A DNA stretch of 64,000 bases. Source: Oegoconia quadripuncta. Its lineage: Eukaryota; Arthropoda; Insecta; Lepidoptera; Autostichidae. The DNA lies in the NCBI GenBank assembly GCA_949316235.1, contig OX438749.1, forward strand, positions 33,180,022 to 33,244,021, given 5' to 3'. How positions within the stretch are numbered: position 1 is the stretch's first letter; each line of letters begins with the position of its first letter. The notes beneath the pieces are model-generated. The model had not been told where the DNA came from and did no database searches. It saw only the letters and a list, made by a program, of their open reading frames with translations. Positions 29,023 through 39,910 of the stretch are shown piece after piece. The position numbers were made by a program, and so were the translations under genes.

Positions 29023-30336
29023 ATGTCGTTTCTTCATAATAATTCTTGTGAGTGTGTTAAATCAGAGTTAGATCTTTTTGCTATACCATCAACACAGACA
29101 AGTATTGAGAGTGGGCAATGGATTCATTGTACACCGATATCATCGCTAAGTGATGAAGGACCAATTGAATTTGTTATGCCAGGAAGTGGAGATGACTACA
29201 TTGATTTGTCACACACCCTCCTTCATGTTAAAGCTAAAATTATAAACCTAGATTCTACCACTCCTCCCCCTGATGAGAAGACAGCACCTGTTAATAATTG
29301 GTTGCATTCACTTTTCAACCAATTAGATGTTTATCTAAATCAAAAACTTGTATCACCTCCTAATAACACATATGCTTATCGGGCTTATATTGAGACTCTA
29401 CTTAATTATGGACCAGCGGCAAAACAATCACACTTGACTTGTGGTATGTGGTACGAAGATACAGCTTCAAAGATGGATTCATGTGATGACAACAACAAGG
29501 GCTTTCACAAAAGACATCAACGGGTAAAAGACGGCAAATCAGTTGAAATGATTGGACATTTGCACGGTGATCTATTTAATCAAGAAAAGTTCTTAATAAA
29601 TGGGGTAGAAATACGTGTTAAATTAGTACGTAACAAAGACACTTTTAATTTAATGTCATCATCAGTGAATTCAAAATATAAAGTTCAAATTGATAGCGCT
29701 ACTCTTATATTGCGAAAGGCAAGAATAAATCCATCCGTTTTACTCGCTCATCAAAAAGTTTTAACCACTACAACTGCAAAATATCCAATTACTCGCGCTG
29801 AAGTTAAAGTTTTAACTATTCCATCAGGAGTCCGTGGAAAAACAATTGACAATGTATTTCTTGGTCAGGTGCCGAAAAGATGTATTATCGGATTTGTTGA
29901 TAATGTTGCTTTTAATGGTACTTTCAATACCAATCCATTTAACTTCGATAATCATGATATAAATGTATTTAGCTTGTATGTAGATGGGCAACAAATTCCT
30001 TCTAAAACCCTAATGCCATCATACCGTAGCGGTGTGTTTACGAGTAGTTACCATACGTTATATACTGGAACAGGTATTCACTTTTTGAATGAAGGCAATT
30101 CCATATCGATTGAGGACTATGCAAATGGATACTGCTTAATGGCATTTGATTTAACTCCTGATCTATCTGCTAACTCAAGTTCCCACTGGAATTTGATAAA
30201 ACATGGGTGTGTTAGAATAGAAGTCCAATTTGAATCAGCTCTTGCAAAAACTCTTAACTGCATTGTGTACGCAGAGTTTGACAATGTTATAGAAATTAAT
30301 AAAAATAGAGATGTGAGTGTAGATTATAATAGTTAA
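29023..30336 (+). CDS. Putative major capsid protein (double jelly-roll)
   Basis: A 437-aa protein of the family often left as uncharacterised in animal genomes but shown to be the Polinton double-jelly-roll major capsid protein. Supporting features: N-terminal block IESGQWIHCTPISSLSDEGP, YIDLSHTLLHVKAKI beginning a strand pair, WLHSLFNQLDVYLN, SYHTLYTG and a C-terminal VRIEVQFESALA...VYAEFD strand pair. The length suits two jelly-roll domains. The frame is intact. It follows the basic protein by 2 bp and precedes a 109-bp gap before the protease. Confidence 0.9.
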   Translation: MSFLHNNSCECVKSELDLFAIPSTQTSIESGQWIHCTPISSLSDEGPIEFVMPGSGDDYIDLSHTLLHVKAKIINLDSTTPPPDEKTAPVNNWLHSLFNQLDVYLNQKLVSPPNNTYAYRAYIETLLNYGPAAKQSHLTCGMWYEDTASKMDSCDDNNKGFHKRHQRVKDGKSVEMIGHLHGDLFNQEKFLINGVEIRVKLVRNKDTFNLMSSSVNSKYKVQIDSATLILRKARINPSVLLAHQKVLTTTTAKYPITRAEVKVLTIPSGVRGKTIDNVFLGQVPKRCIIGFVDNVAFNGTFNTNPFNFDNHDINVFSLYVDGQQIPSKTLMPSYRSGVFTSSYHTLYTGTGIHFLNEGNSISIEDYANGYCLMAFDLTPDLSANSSSHWNLIKHGCVRIEVQFESALAKTLNCIVYAEFDNVIEINKNRDVSVDYNS

Positions 30337-30445
30337 GTATTCAGCATTTTTGTATCTATTATAGTATATAAGATTTCCATATAATATTTTTCATCATTAT
30401 CCGTTAAACTACCTTAATGTATGTATTTAAGAAAGTATTTCAATA
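30337..30445. promoter_or_regulatory. Intergenic gap that may hold the protease promoter
   Basis: The only sizeable gap (109 bp) in the 3' half of the gene cluster. It has TATAGTATATAAGATT at about 30359-30374, a possible TATA region about 80 bp upstream of the protease ATG at 30446. Function is inferred. Confidence 0.35.
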
Positions 30446-30883
30446 ATGGATACACACGAAATTAGACTATTTATGAAAAAGATAAATCACAGTCTAGAAT
30501 TTAACGTGTTCCCTGCTAACAGAATACCAATGTACATAGAAGCACCCACTTACTTTATTTCTAACTTGGATCCTGATACAAAATCGGGATCACATTGGGT
30601 AGCCATTCATATCAATGCTAATGGTATCGGTGAATATTTTGATTCATATGGTAGAAAGCCTACCGGCCACCATAAATCGTTTTTGAAAAGAAATACTCGG
30701 AAATGGTTTTACAATAATAAAATTCTTCAAAGTCACTTAACTTCTGTTTGTGGTGAATACTGTTTAGTGTATCTGTACTTTAAGTTTATGAATATGAGCA
30801 TGTCAGAGTTTTTAAGAGATTTTTGCGATATTCCTTTGTATAACGATATATTCATAAATAAAATATTTAAAACCATTTTTTGA
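30446..30883 (+). CDS. Adenovirus-type maturation cysteine protease
   Basis: A 145-aa protease expected to process capsid or core proteins. The catalytic set fits the adenain/Ulp1-like fold: H50 (GSHWVAIH), D66 (EYFDSYG), Q95 (ILQSHLTS) and C102 (VCGEYC). It is shorter than adenovirus proteases but typical for Polintons. AATAAA occurs just after the stop (about 30886-30891). It is the last + strand gene and converges with the minus-strand genes of the right TIR. Confidence 0.92.
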   Translation: MDTHEIRLFMKKINHSLEFNVFPANRIPMYIEAPTYFISNLDPDTKSGSHWVAIHINANGIGEYFDSYGRKPTGHHKSFLKRNTRKWFYNNKILQSHLTSVCGEYCLVYLYFKFMNMSMSEFLRDFCDIPLYNDIFINKIFKTIF

Positions 30884-31026
30884 AATAAATTTATTTTACC
30901 AATTATCTGTTTTTTATTTACATTATCCTATTTTGATATAGAAGAGTGAAGATAATGAAACATCAGAATTACAGTTTTACTTTATTTATTTTCTAATTAA
31001 ACATTATAATACAATATTGTAGCTAA

Positions 31027-31338
31027 CTAATCTATCTGCGGGGTTGGACTATAGACACCCGGTGATAATGAAAACAATTTTTCAGACGCCCACGACGTTT
31101 CATAAACTTCTTCTTCCTGTTCCAATGACATGAGTGGGTTCGCTGGCCGCTGCAGAAATGTTAGTATAGGGGGAGGTGAGGGTCTTGAATACCCACCATA
31201 ATCGTAATTGGCCCACTGGCGGAGATTATTTAGGTTTTCTTCATGGAATTCATAGAGTTGTCGGTCGATTTCGTCTTGTTCGGCTTCGAGACACAGTCGT
31301 ACCAGTTGGTCATCGTATTGAGTTTCGAAGTGTGCCAT
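31027..31338 (-). CDS. TIR-junction gene, right version (103 aa)
   Basis: I choose ATG at 31338; the open frame extends 7 codons upstream only via TTG. The first 30 residues are encoded in the TIR and match those at 19616; the rest is unique to this end. The unique part has a Pro-rich stretch (SRPSPPPILTF) and an acidic step (SLEQEEEVYE). No family is recognised. A reverse-strand AATAAA (about 30982-30987) follows the stop. The AG just before the ATG (CTAACGCAG) could also be a splice acceptor. Confidence 0.6.
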   Translation of the reverse strand: MAHFETQYDDQLVRLCLEAEQDEIDRQLYEFHEENLNNLRQWANYDYGGYSRPSPPPILTFLQRPANPLMSLEQEEEVYETSWASEKLFSLSPGVYSPTPQID

Positions 31339-32975
31339 CCTTCTGCCTGCGTTAGACAAATGTATCTCTCGGTGGCATGTGGCTTATATGAGGTGTATCT
31401 TATAGACAGGTATAAAACGGTGGGGAACGAAAAATTTATTGCTGTTTTTCAGTAGAGTCTGCGTCGCGACAGTTAATGTGCTAAGAAGAAACCCATAAAT
31501 TATAACGTTGCTCTATTGGGAGTCGCAAGAAACGGGCTATTCCAGGAATTATTTCTTATCCGCTGTTATGTAGTACTTTGTGCAGTCGGTCTTCGTTGCC
31601 ACCTGTTTTGTTATATTGTAAATTAAATCTCTTACATTTCGGTAATGCTTGTCGTCTTCTGAGGCGTAATATTTAACACGAACATCTGCATATTTCCAGT
31701 AATCAATTGGTTGAACATCTTTCAACTTTTTCATCTCATACACTTCTATTTTAATGAGATGACTCGCTGAGGATCCGTCATCATTATTCGATGAAATGTA
31801 TGAAGTTCCTTCTCCGTTAGCTTGGGCAATATTGGAAGACTGTAGTCGGACCCTCTTTTTCTTGGGCTTCTCAAAGAAACAATCAATGTTTCTCTTAGCA
31901 ATGTTTTGCTTGACCTTCAAGGCAGGAGGATCTTGAGTTTCATCATCGTCGCTTAGATCGGCAGTAGGAAAGTAATAGTTCTTAAAGGTGTAATCACTGT
32001 CAGGAATGGACGTCTGAAACGAGCAGAAAACGAAGGTTAGGTCAAGCAATTGAATCCAAACAGATCGTCCAGGTAAAGTAGACAACACATAAACAATGTA
32101 GTTACAGACAAAAACTTACCGACATGACAGAAAGCGTAGTTTAACACTTTTCACTATGAAATGTACGACTGTGTCTCGAGGCGAGGCGGGCGATCGAATT
32201 TGGACTGTGGTGCTGTACAAGCCGTCTCGCTTTAAATACCCTATCCAGGTAGAGTGGTGATACCACATACGTAGTAGCTATTAAGAATTAACCCTACATA
32301 TTTATTATTGAATCGAATTAAAAAATTAAGAAAAAATACTGCGTATGCCGCAGATGGCGATCTAAAGAATAACTAACATAAATAAATTTGACAGTGGGTG
32401 ATCGTTATCATTTCATCTAAAGGCGTACACATTCCAACGTGACGAGCAAAAAAGTCTCACCTGTTTCCAAATCTTACTAGGAAAAAATGGTATACTATAA
32501 TGAAATAACTTAAATTACGAAGTTTCTATTCACCGTAAAAGGTGCATGTTTTTTGTCGACTACTGCCATAAATATAAATTGATCATAAATTAGAAAACTA
32601 AATAAAAGAATAATGGAAAGGCAGTTTCATTGCTGACAATAAATTTAATTTTTTTCCATATTAAAAACATACACCTGCTGTAATCGCTATGCTTACCATG
32701 AACAAGTTCAGACTTGTATCAGTTGTAGGTACACAAAAGCGCCAAAAGCCGAGGAGTTATCGTCCACTTGATTTATGTGTGAACCTATTATTAGGTTAGA
32801 TAAGGACAATTTTTTACTATCCATTATAATTAGCAAACAAAGTTAACTGGCAAATCCGTCAATAACGACCCAATTAAAGCCGCCAATGAGACCGTGAAAG
32901 GGGGAACACACCGTGGTGACCTTTTTTTAGGGGGAGGGCCCGGGGCTGGTCCAGAACTCTCGAATACGTACTACT
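31249..32975 (-). repeat. Polinton right terminal inverted repeat, 1,727 bp
   Basis: Reverse complement of 17979-19705. It carries a second, inward-reading copy of the TIR gene (exons 32120-32125 and 31549-32013) and the start of the 103-aa gene at 31027-31338. The shared length is exactly the same as in the left arm. Confidence 0.95.
31549..32125 (-). CDS. TIR-encoded nuclear protein (right copy), two exons, 156 aa
   Basis: Mirror copy of the left TIR gene on the opposite strand: exon 1 at 32120-32125, intron 32014-32119, exon 2 from 32013 to the stop ending at 31549. The predicted protein is identical because the only difference seen in this stretch (32053 versus 18901) falls in the intron. 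Both copies read inward from the element ends, so the element carries two doses of this gene. Its 3' end faces the 103-aa gene at 31027-31338, which is transcribed in the same direction. Confidence 0.72.
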
Positions 32976-32981
32976 GATGTA
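32976..32981. repeat. Right 6-bp target-site duplication GATGTA
   Basis: Exact partner of 17973-17978. The sequence after it (CCCCAACTAAAG) is unrelated to the inside of the left end, which fixes the element boundary at 32975. Confidence 0.93.
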
Positions 32982-33559
32982 CCCCAACTAAAGAGAGTCA
33001 CTTTCCATCAGGTGAGATTGTGGTCAAACGCGAATCCAGTCAATCATAAAAAAAATACTTGTTTATATTTTATTGTTTTAAATTTATTCTCCCTTCTGAG
33101 ATCAGGTTACAATCAAAATTGTTAGATTTACCAGATAATATTTTGCATATATACATAGCGCCATCTAGTTCCACATTAAGCAACTAGCCTTGTATTACAG
33201 ATACCAGATGTTTGATAAACAAATACATTATTTTTTTGTACATAACCCATAATGGAAAATAGTCCCTTTTCACATTCACTATGTTCCGTCCTTTTTAACT
33301 TGGCATTTAATTTAATTAATTTATATAAAACTAAAATAAGTCGTCACAGCTATCGTGAACGACAAGCGTCGAGGTCCCTCCGGCGGCGCTGCAGGTCCGC
33401 CGTCGATGATGAGGAAATCTGCGTGTTCTGACGCTATGTAGAATAAGGTAATGCGCCTGACAACGGTGTGGTAGGTACTCTCATAACAACTGTGATAATA
33501 ATACTAGATAATCAATAATAATACATCATGTCACGGAATGCTAGTCAATATTTATCTTA
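32982..33559. other. Polinton right flank with repeat fragments
   Basis: 33000-33055 is a LINE B 3' tip (CATCAGGTGAGATTGTGGTC, A tail). 33145-33245 is a minus SINE 2 fragment. The rest is unassigned. Confidence 0.5.
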
Positions 33560-33760
33560 CACTAGCTTTTCGCCCGCGGCTTCGCCTGCGTGAGATAACT
33601 ATATCGCGGGAATTTGTTTATCCCGCCGTATATCCTATGTCTCAATCCAGGGTATGTTCTACCTGTATACCAAATTTCATCCGAATCCGTTCATCCGTTT
33701 CGCCGTGATTGAGGAACAAACAAACATTCAAACTTTCGTATTTACAATATCAGTTAAAAT
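33560..33760 (+). mobile_element. Dispersed TTCGCCCGC-type repeat
   Basis: ACTAGCTTTTCGCCCGCGGC through CATCCGTTTCGCCGTGATTG; same family as 4004-4196. Confidence 0.7.
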
Positions 33761-34086
33761 TAAAAAAAAACATGCAACCATCTTCATTTCGCACTCGACT
33801 AAAAAGACTATGATTACTTGGATTGAGAATCAAACCTACATCCTCACGGCAACCGCTCCCCGTGAGTGAACATGGCACAGGTATTTATTGATATAAACCG
33901 TGAAATCAAATTAACACACAAACACATGCGATATCGGTGGATTCAGGCCGCCGTAGAAAGGCAGGGGTATGCAACAGTTTGTGCTGAATAATAACATAAA
34001 CTGGGGAAAAAATAATACAACGATTGGATAGGTTTATGGGTAAGCGTCACGATTGTGTGCTGTGTGCACTGTGAATGGAAATAAGA

Positions 34087-34530
34087 TTTTTTTTATGCAC
34101 GACGGGTTCGAACTTGACCACAATCACACCTGATGTCAAGTGAAGATGAGATTTAGATAAGATGGTGGTAGCTAGACAGGCGGACATTTAAAATGCCCTA
34201 CCACCAACAAATTACAATGTAATCTTAACCAAACTAATACTGACGCGATGTGACCTTCGCTATGATGAAAATGAACGCTTTACCCCTTTGCCCCGGAAGG
34301 TGACAAATGTTCCTCTTGTGGCTTAAACGGCTTGACCGACTATAGAGTGCAAGGTGTCGTGAGATACGTCTTGTTCCCAAGAGTATAGGATACATTTTAT
34401 GGTAAAAGACTTCGTACTAGCGTCCGCCAAATACAGAATATGCTATTGAGTTATATTACCGGTATTATTATTATTATTAGACGACCGGTTGGTATAGTGA
34501 ATAGTGACTCTGTTAGCGAAACCAACGGGT
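34087..34530. mobile_element. SINE 1 with internal deletion, other repeat and SINE 3 fragment
   Basis: 34087-34225: minus SINE 1 lacking its middle and head. 34310-34440: family shared with 11250 and 17290. 34482-34530: SINE 3 head (GACGACCGGTTGGTATAGTG). Confidence 0.6.
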
Positions 34531-35016
34531 GCTTATTTATTATTTATTTTATTATTATAGCTTTCGTACACAGACATTTATTAAAAGTGTAAACAAAATA
34601 CCTAATCTAGGTGAAATTTTCTTATAATATTTAATTCTGAGGCAAGGTTGAGTGCCCCTGTCACACGTTATCTTAACGCGCGAATTCACGTTCAGGTTAT
34701 CGGAACTCGGTTCCCCCCCTCCCCGGGCACCCCCCCCCCCCCCCCACCCGTATACGTTGCAAAATAAAATAATATATAATTTATTCTCACATTAACTGGT
34801 TGCCCAATTTCAAGGATTTAAATCATCAGAAAGTAAGGTTATGGTTACCAGTCAGCATGTGACGACGAGCGACGCCACTCTTCATTACGAACAACTTTCC
34901 CCAAAAAAACCATTAGACGACCTCGATCGAAAATTTTCGATTACCCATACAAAGTAAACCATACTGAAACCACATTTAGTGTAGAAGTCCAACAATTTTC
35001 GGCAGAATTCGACTGT

Positions 35017-35955
35017 GGTTCCTAGTGGGAAGTTGTTCCTAGTGGGAAGTGGTTCCTAGTGGGAAGTTGTTCCTAGTGGGAAGTGGTTCCTAGTGGGAAG
35101 TGGTTCCTAGTGGGAAGTTGTTCCTAGTGGAAAGTGGTTCCTAGTGGGAAGTTGTTCCTAGTGGGAAGTGGTTCCTAGTGGGAAGTGGTTCCTAGTGGGA
35201 AGTTGTTCCTAGTGGGAAGTTGTTCCTAGTGGGAAGTGGTTCCTAGTGGGAAGTGGTTCCTAGTGGGAAGTGGTTCCTAGTGGGAAGTTGTTCCTAGTGG
35301 AAAGTGGTTCCTAGTGGGAAGTTGTTCCTAGTGGGAAGTGGTTCCTAGTGGGAAGTGGTTCCTAGTGGGAAGTTGTTCCTAGTGGGAAGTTGTTCCTAGT
35401 GGGAAGTTGTTCCTAGTGGGAAGTGGTTCCTAGTGGGAAGTGGTTGCTAGTGGGAAGTTGTTCCTAGTGGGAAGTGGTTCCTAGTGGGAAGTTGTTCCTA
35501 GTGGGAAGTTGTTCCTAGTGGGAAGTGGTTCCTAGTGGGAAGTGGTTGCTAGTGGGAAGTTGTTCCTAGTGGGAAGTGGTTCCTAGTGGGAAGTGGTTCC
35601 TAGTGGGAAGTGGTTCCTAGTGGGAAGTTGTTCCTAGTGGGAAGTTGTTCCTAGTGGGAAGTTGTTCCTAGTGGGAAGTGGTTCCTAGTGGGAAGTGGTT
35701 CCTAGAGGGAAGTTGTTCCTAGTGGGAAGTTGTTCCTAGTGGGAAGTTGTTCCTAGTGGGAAGTTGTTCCTAGTGGGAAGTTGTTCCTAGTGGGAAGTGG
35801 TTCCTAGAGGGAAGTTGTTCCTAGTGGGAAGTTGTTCCTAGTGGGAAGTGGTTGCTAGTGGGAAGTTGTTCCTAGTGGGAAGTGGTTCCTAGTGGGAAGT
35901 GGTTCCTAGTGGGAAGTGGTTCCTAGTGGGAAGTTGTTCCTAGTGGGAAGTGTTT
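35017..35955 (+). repeat. 17-bp minisatellite, about 55 units
   Basis: Unit GTTCCTAGTGGGAAGTK, where the last base varies G or T. Rare variants: GGAAAG (35129 and 35299), GTTGCTAG (35443, 35545, 35851) and CTAGAGGG (35702 and 35804). Their spacing is in exact multiples of 17. Confidence 0.95.
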
Positions 35956-36179
35956 CGTAATCAGAAGTGGAGTCACCAATAAACAGGAATTACACGAGTT
36001 ACATTTTAGCCTTATGTATTTTAAAGGCCCTTTGATTTAAAAGGTTAAGGGTCGATTTGGACTCATTTGGCATAAAACCAGCCTAGTTATATCAACAATA
36101 CGTTAAGCATTCATTTTGTATTAATTAGGCAATAAATTTAAGTATTTAAAAACCAAAGAACTTGGCTTCATCATTTATA

Positions 36180-36380
36180 ATGCGGACTGCTAAGGTATGG
36201 AACTCACTGCCCGCGTCGGTTTTTCCCGACACTTGGGATCTTCAAGTCTAGAGTGAATAGGCATTTACTGGGTGCGCGTGATACATCTCAGACCACATCG
36301 TCACTTTCCATCAGGTGAGATTGTGGTCAAACGCGAAACCAGTTTTTAATATTAAAAAAAAAAAAAAAAAAAAAACCAGA
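36180..36380 (+). mobile_element. LINE family B 3' end with poly-A
   Basis: CGGTTTTTCCCGACACTTGG, GGTGCGCGTGATACATCTCA and a tail of about 20 A. Confidence 0.7.
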
Positions 36381-36389
36381 CAGCGTATT

Positions 36390-36775
36390 TTGTACTAGCT
36401 TTCCGCTCGCGGTTTCGCCTGCATGGAATAACTTTATTGCGCAAATTTGTTTATCCCGCGGGAACTACTCACTTTAACGGGATAAACAATATCCGGCAGC
36501 GGTATTCCCGAACGAGTACGACATTGGAACCTTCAAGAAACGAGCCTACACCTTCCTCAAAGGCCGGCAACGCATCTGTCCCCCTTTTGGTGTTGCTTGC
36601 TTTCCATCAGGTGACCCGTATGCTCGTTTGCCGCCTTCTCATATATAAAAAAAAAATCCTATGTCTTCATCCAGGGTATTTTCCAACTATATACCAAATT
36701 TCATTCAAATCAATTCATCCCTTTCGCCGTGTTTGATCAACAAACAAACATTCAAACTTTCGCGTTTATACCATT
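36390..36775 (+). mobile_element. TTCGCC-type repeat split by a retroposon
   Basis: The dispersed repeat runs to about 36487, is interrupted by a poly-A-tailed fragment (about 36493-36657, AGCCTACACCTTCCTCAAAG, ATCAGGTGACCCGTATGCTC), and resumes at CCTATGTCTTCATCCAGGGT. Confidence 0.6.
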
Positions 36776-36938
36776 CTATCCTATCTCCACCGACAAGAGC
36801 ATGGCTCTTAAATAAGATGATGATGTATCCTATCACACTCCGGGCACCAAGACGAATCTAACGACACCATGCACTTCGACATTGGTCAAGCCGTACAGGA
36901 TGCGCCAAAGGAACGGACATATACATACATAGTTAGTT

Positions 36939-37269
36939 AACCGCCTCCGTGGCTCAATGTAAACAACACCGGGTTTACGATTCGGAGGTCGCGGGTTCTA
37001 TCCCCAGCGGGGTACATCTTTAAGTACTCGGTTTGGTTGATGGTAGGGCATTTTAAATGTCCGCCTGGCTGGCTACCACCATCTTATCTAAATCTGCCGC
37101 CAAGCAGCAATGTTAATAGCATTGTTGTGTTCGGTTGTCAGAGATAAGATAGCCAGTCCTCAAATGTGTTGAGGTTCCCGGGTCAGTACGCTTCCACCTT
37201 CGACCTCATCTTCACTTAACATCAGGTGTGATTGGGGTCAAGTACCAACCCGTTTAGCATAAAAAAAAA
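36939..37269 (+). mobile_element. SINE family 1, plus orientation
   Basis: Full length from AACCGCCTCCGTGGCTCAAT to an A9 tail. Confidence 0.85.
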
Positions 37270-38460
37270 TAACAAACTATTTTAAATGTTTATGTGCTAC
37301 AAAAAAAAACATTTTTGACTGTGACTCATTGATCCTATTACAATACCCATGACCCCTTGAGGTACGGAACCATTCACTACCGATAATGTAATACTTGTCC
37401 ATAAACATTTTCGATTCCTGCAAAACCAACGGTACCTACCTACAACAATAGGGCCATAATGTGCAAACAGCATACGACGCAGGTGCGCACGCGCAACGTT
37501 GACCCACTGAGATATTGTGTATTGTTGCTAACGCCGTGAACGGTATGTGGAGCGGCTGCCCACCAGTGGGACACTGATATGAATATTACGAGTAAAGGCC
37601 TAACCATAAGGAACACAATTGAAAATAGAGAAAACTGTCTCTAAGTTAAAATAAGAGGCAGTTTTCAACAGCGATGGACTCACCTGTTACGTGTGTATTT
37701 TTTTATGCACAACGGTTTGGTATTTCACCTCAATCAGACCTGATGTTAAGGGAAGATGAGGTCATGTTGTTCAAAAATGTTATTACAGCTTAAGTATAGT
37801 ACTACTACTTACAGCGTAAGTCCATATAATTTGTATTGTAACCAATTGTAATGTACCTATTAATCATATATGCAATGTATTTTATTTGACATAAAGAATT
37901 GTATTAATAAATTAAGTTAATTTTTGTAAATTGCAATTGCTAAAATGTTGTCATATTGTATGCCTTTACGGCGGAACATAGCGCTCTAAGGATTTCGTAA
38001 GATCAAATGCTACCTGTGATTCACAATAAATGTACTTTGACTTTGATAGTTTTTGATTGATTGAATGAATGACCTTCAACTTTGGAGATAACGGACTTTA
38101 TATTTCGACTTTTTATATTGACGCCGGTTACGCCGCCGCCGGTCGATTTGAGATCGGCGTAAACGTTTGGTTGGCAACGGGACAGTACTGTGTCAAGAAC
38201 TAAGCAAGTCTCAACACTAAACCACTGTTTAATTTTAATAACTGGTTTAATGACTGGTTTAATGACTGCTTTAACGAAAGTTGCAATTCTCAGTGCAAGC
38301 GACATTCCTCCAGACGACCGGTCCGACTAATCGTGCGACCGGTCCGAATAGATTGTACACGAACAGTGTAATCATGTGTAAACTTCTTCAACCCTTTTTT
38401 GCATAAAGTAGGTATAAGGACGACTGGTATAGACATACATTTATTTGACACGAACGAACG
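37270..38460. other. Largely unassigned; one SINE 1 fragment
   Basis: 37690-37765 is a minus SINE 1 tail. A 94-codon minus frame at 38021-38305 has no recognised relatives and contains an imperfect Val-Ile-Lys-Pro repeat matching short DNA repeats (ACTGGTTTAATG). Confidence 0.4.
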
Positions 38461-38940
38461 AAATACGAACATTTATTCCCGAGTCATGGATGTTTATATA
38501 AATATTTATGTATGTTTATCCGTTATCTAGTATCCATAGTACAAGCTTTGCTTAGTTTGGAACTAGACGATTGGTGTAAGTGCCCCAAATATTTATTTAT
38601 TTATTTTATTTTAAAAACAAAATTATTTTATTTGATATACAAAATCTTCCTATCGATAAATTTAAAGATATTATAAAATTCTGTTTTAACTAATTCACTA
38701 AGCATATTATAAAATATCAGACTATTTAGATGATAATCATCCCTGGACATAATCAGATCGTTCGCATGCCAGGCTATTTCACAATTAATAATGAAATATA
38801 AAAACCTTTATGTAAAATCAAAGCCTGATTTTAAAATTGCATTTTGAACAAGCAGTAGCTTAAAAAATGTAAAATTGACTATTTTAAGTGTACTCCGTGT
38901 ACCTACAAAATAAGCATTTTGACATTGAAAAACAAAAACA
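38461..38940 (+). mobile_element. SINE 3 tail followed by LINE family A 3' end
   Basis: 38461-38606 matches SINE 3 downstream of its B box. 38630-38940 matches the LINE A end (ATACAAAATCTTCCTATCGA, GTGTACTCCGTGTACCTAC). Confidence 0.65.
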
Positions 38941-39114
38941 CCACACAGTGGTTAGTGACAGTGACCGCCAGTAGTAATCCAGTACGCCAGGGATTTTTAA
39001 TTAAGATCCTAATTATATAAATTATATAAATAGAGTACCTATCAGTGATAGATTGAAAAATTTCTAACAAAGCGATAGGTTGCTTTATATATGTATGGTG
39101 TAGGTACCCCTACT

Positions 39115-39490
39115 TCCCAACTAATATTATAAATGCGAAAGTTTGTGTGTGTCTGTATGTATGTTTGTTTGTTACCTCTTCATGCCTATACGGCTGGACG
39201 GATTTGGATGAAATTTGGTGGGCAGACAGATTATGAACCGATTGAAACCTCAACCGAATGAAAATTGATCAATAAACATCTTATCACCACTACTCAAATA
39301 ACTATTTTTTTGAAAATATATGTATAGAGTAGCCATTGATTATTTTTTTAGAAAATTATGGATCTTAGCATCTTCTACAACGGAATGAAGTTCACATACA
39401 GGTAACTTTAATTTAATATTGTAGGTCTTGTAACTAAATACCTATACTATACCTAAAACAAGCTACGGATTGTTACAAAACATTTTTATT
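39115..39490. mobile_element. Two dispersed repeats
   Basis: 39115-39245: AATATTATAAATGCGAAAGT and GGACGGATTTGGATGAAATT. 39310-39490: family of 5208-5450, which here provides an uninterrupted version of the site filled by the MITE at 42552. Confidence 0.6.
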
Positions 39491-39910
39491 CTATTACAAT
39501 AATAAAAATCAAAATCAAAAATGTTTATTTAAGTAACTTATTTTTATTATCTATAACAGCATTAGGGGTCTCCTTTTAAGTAAAAATGTTTACCTGTATT
39601 AGGAGGCTCCGCTCTTCTACAACTACATAAATGCTTTAAACAAGAAGGTAAGTAGGTATACAAGCAAATTCTTATTTTAACAATATTATTTTAAGACATA
39701 AAATTATAAAAATAGAGAGGTAGAGGTATGTGTTGTGTGCGTGTGTGTGAGTGTATGTATGTGTGTGTGTTGTGTTTGTGAATGTGTGTATGCGAATCAC
39801 GATATTAGTTTGATTTATCTAAATGATATAATAATTTGTTTTGTTGGGGATTTCTTAATTTTCAATTTATAGTTACGTATTGGGGGCTGTAGTTAAAATA
39901 TTAGCAAATA

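Larger units (their letters stand above)
17979..32975 (+). mobile_element. Complete Polinton/Maverick DNA transposon
   Basis: A 14,997-bp element bounded by inverted repeats that begin AGTAGTACGTATTCGAGAG on the left and end with the complement on the right. The 6 bp just outside are GATGTA on both sides (17973-17978 and 32976-32981). A 6-bp duplication, termini starting AG, long TIRs and a gene set of protein-primed PolB, chromodomain integrase, packaging ATPase, adenovirus-type protease and two capsid proteins together define the Polinton/Maverick class. All core genes are open. The near identity of the TIRs points to recent insertion or recent gene conversion. Two small retroposon fragments sit between the polymerase and ATPase genes, so the copy is not entirely pristine. 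Confidence 0.97.

Noticed and set aside
31339..31359. Seven extra N-terminal codons on the 103-aa gene
   Set aside because: They would need a TTG start; the first ATG is at 31338.
34720..34747. Poly-C run as a structural or regulatory element
   Set aside because: Simple low-complexity run with no conserved context visible.
36437..36861. Two overlapping + strand frames
   Set aside because: They run across the boundary of a TTCGCC-type repeat and a nested retroposon; not genes.
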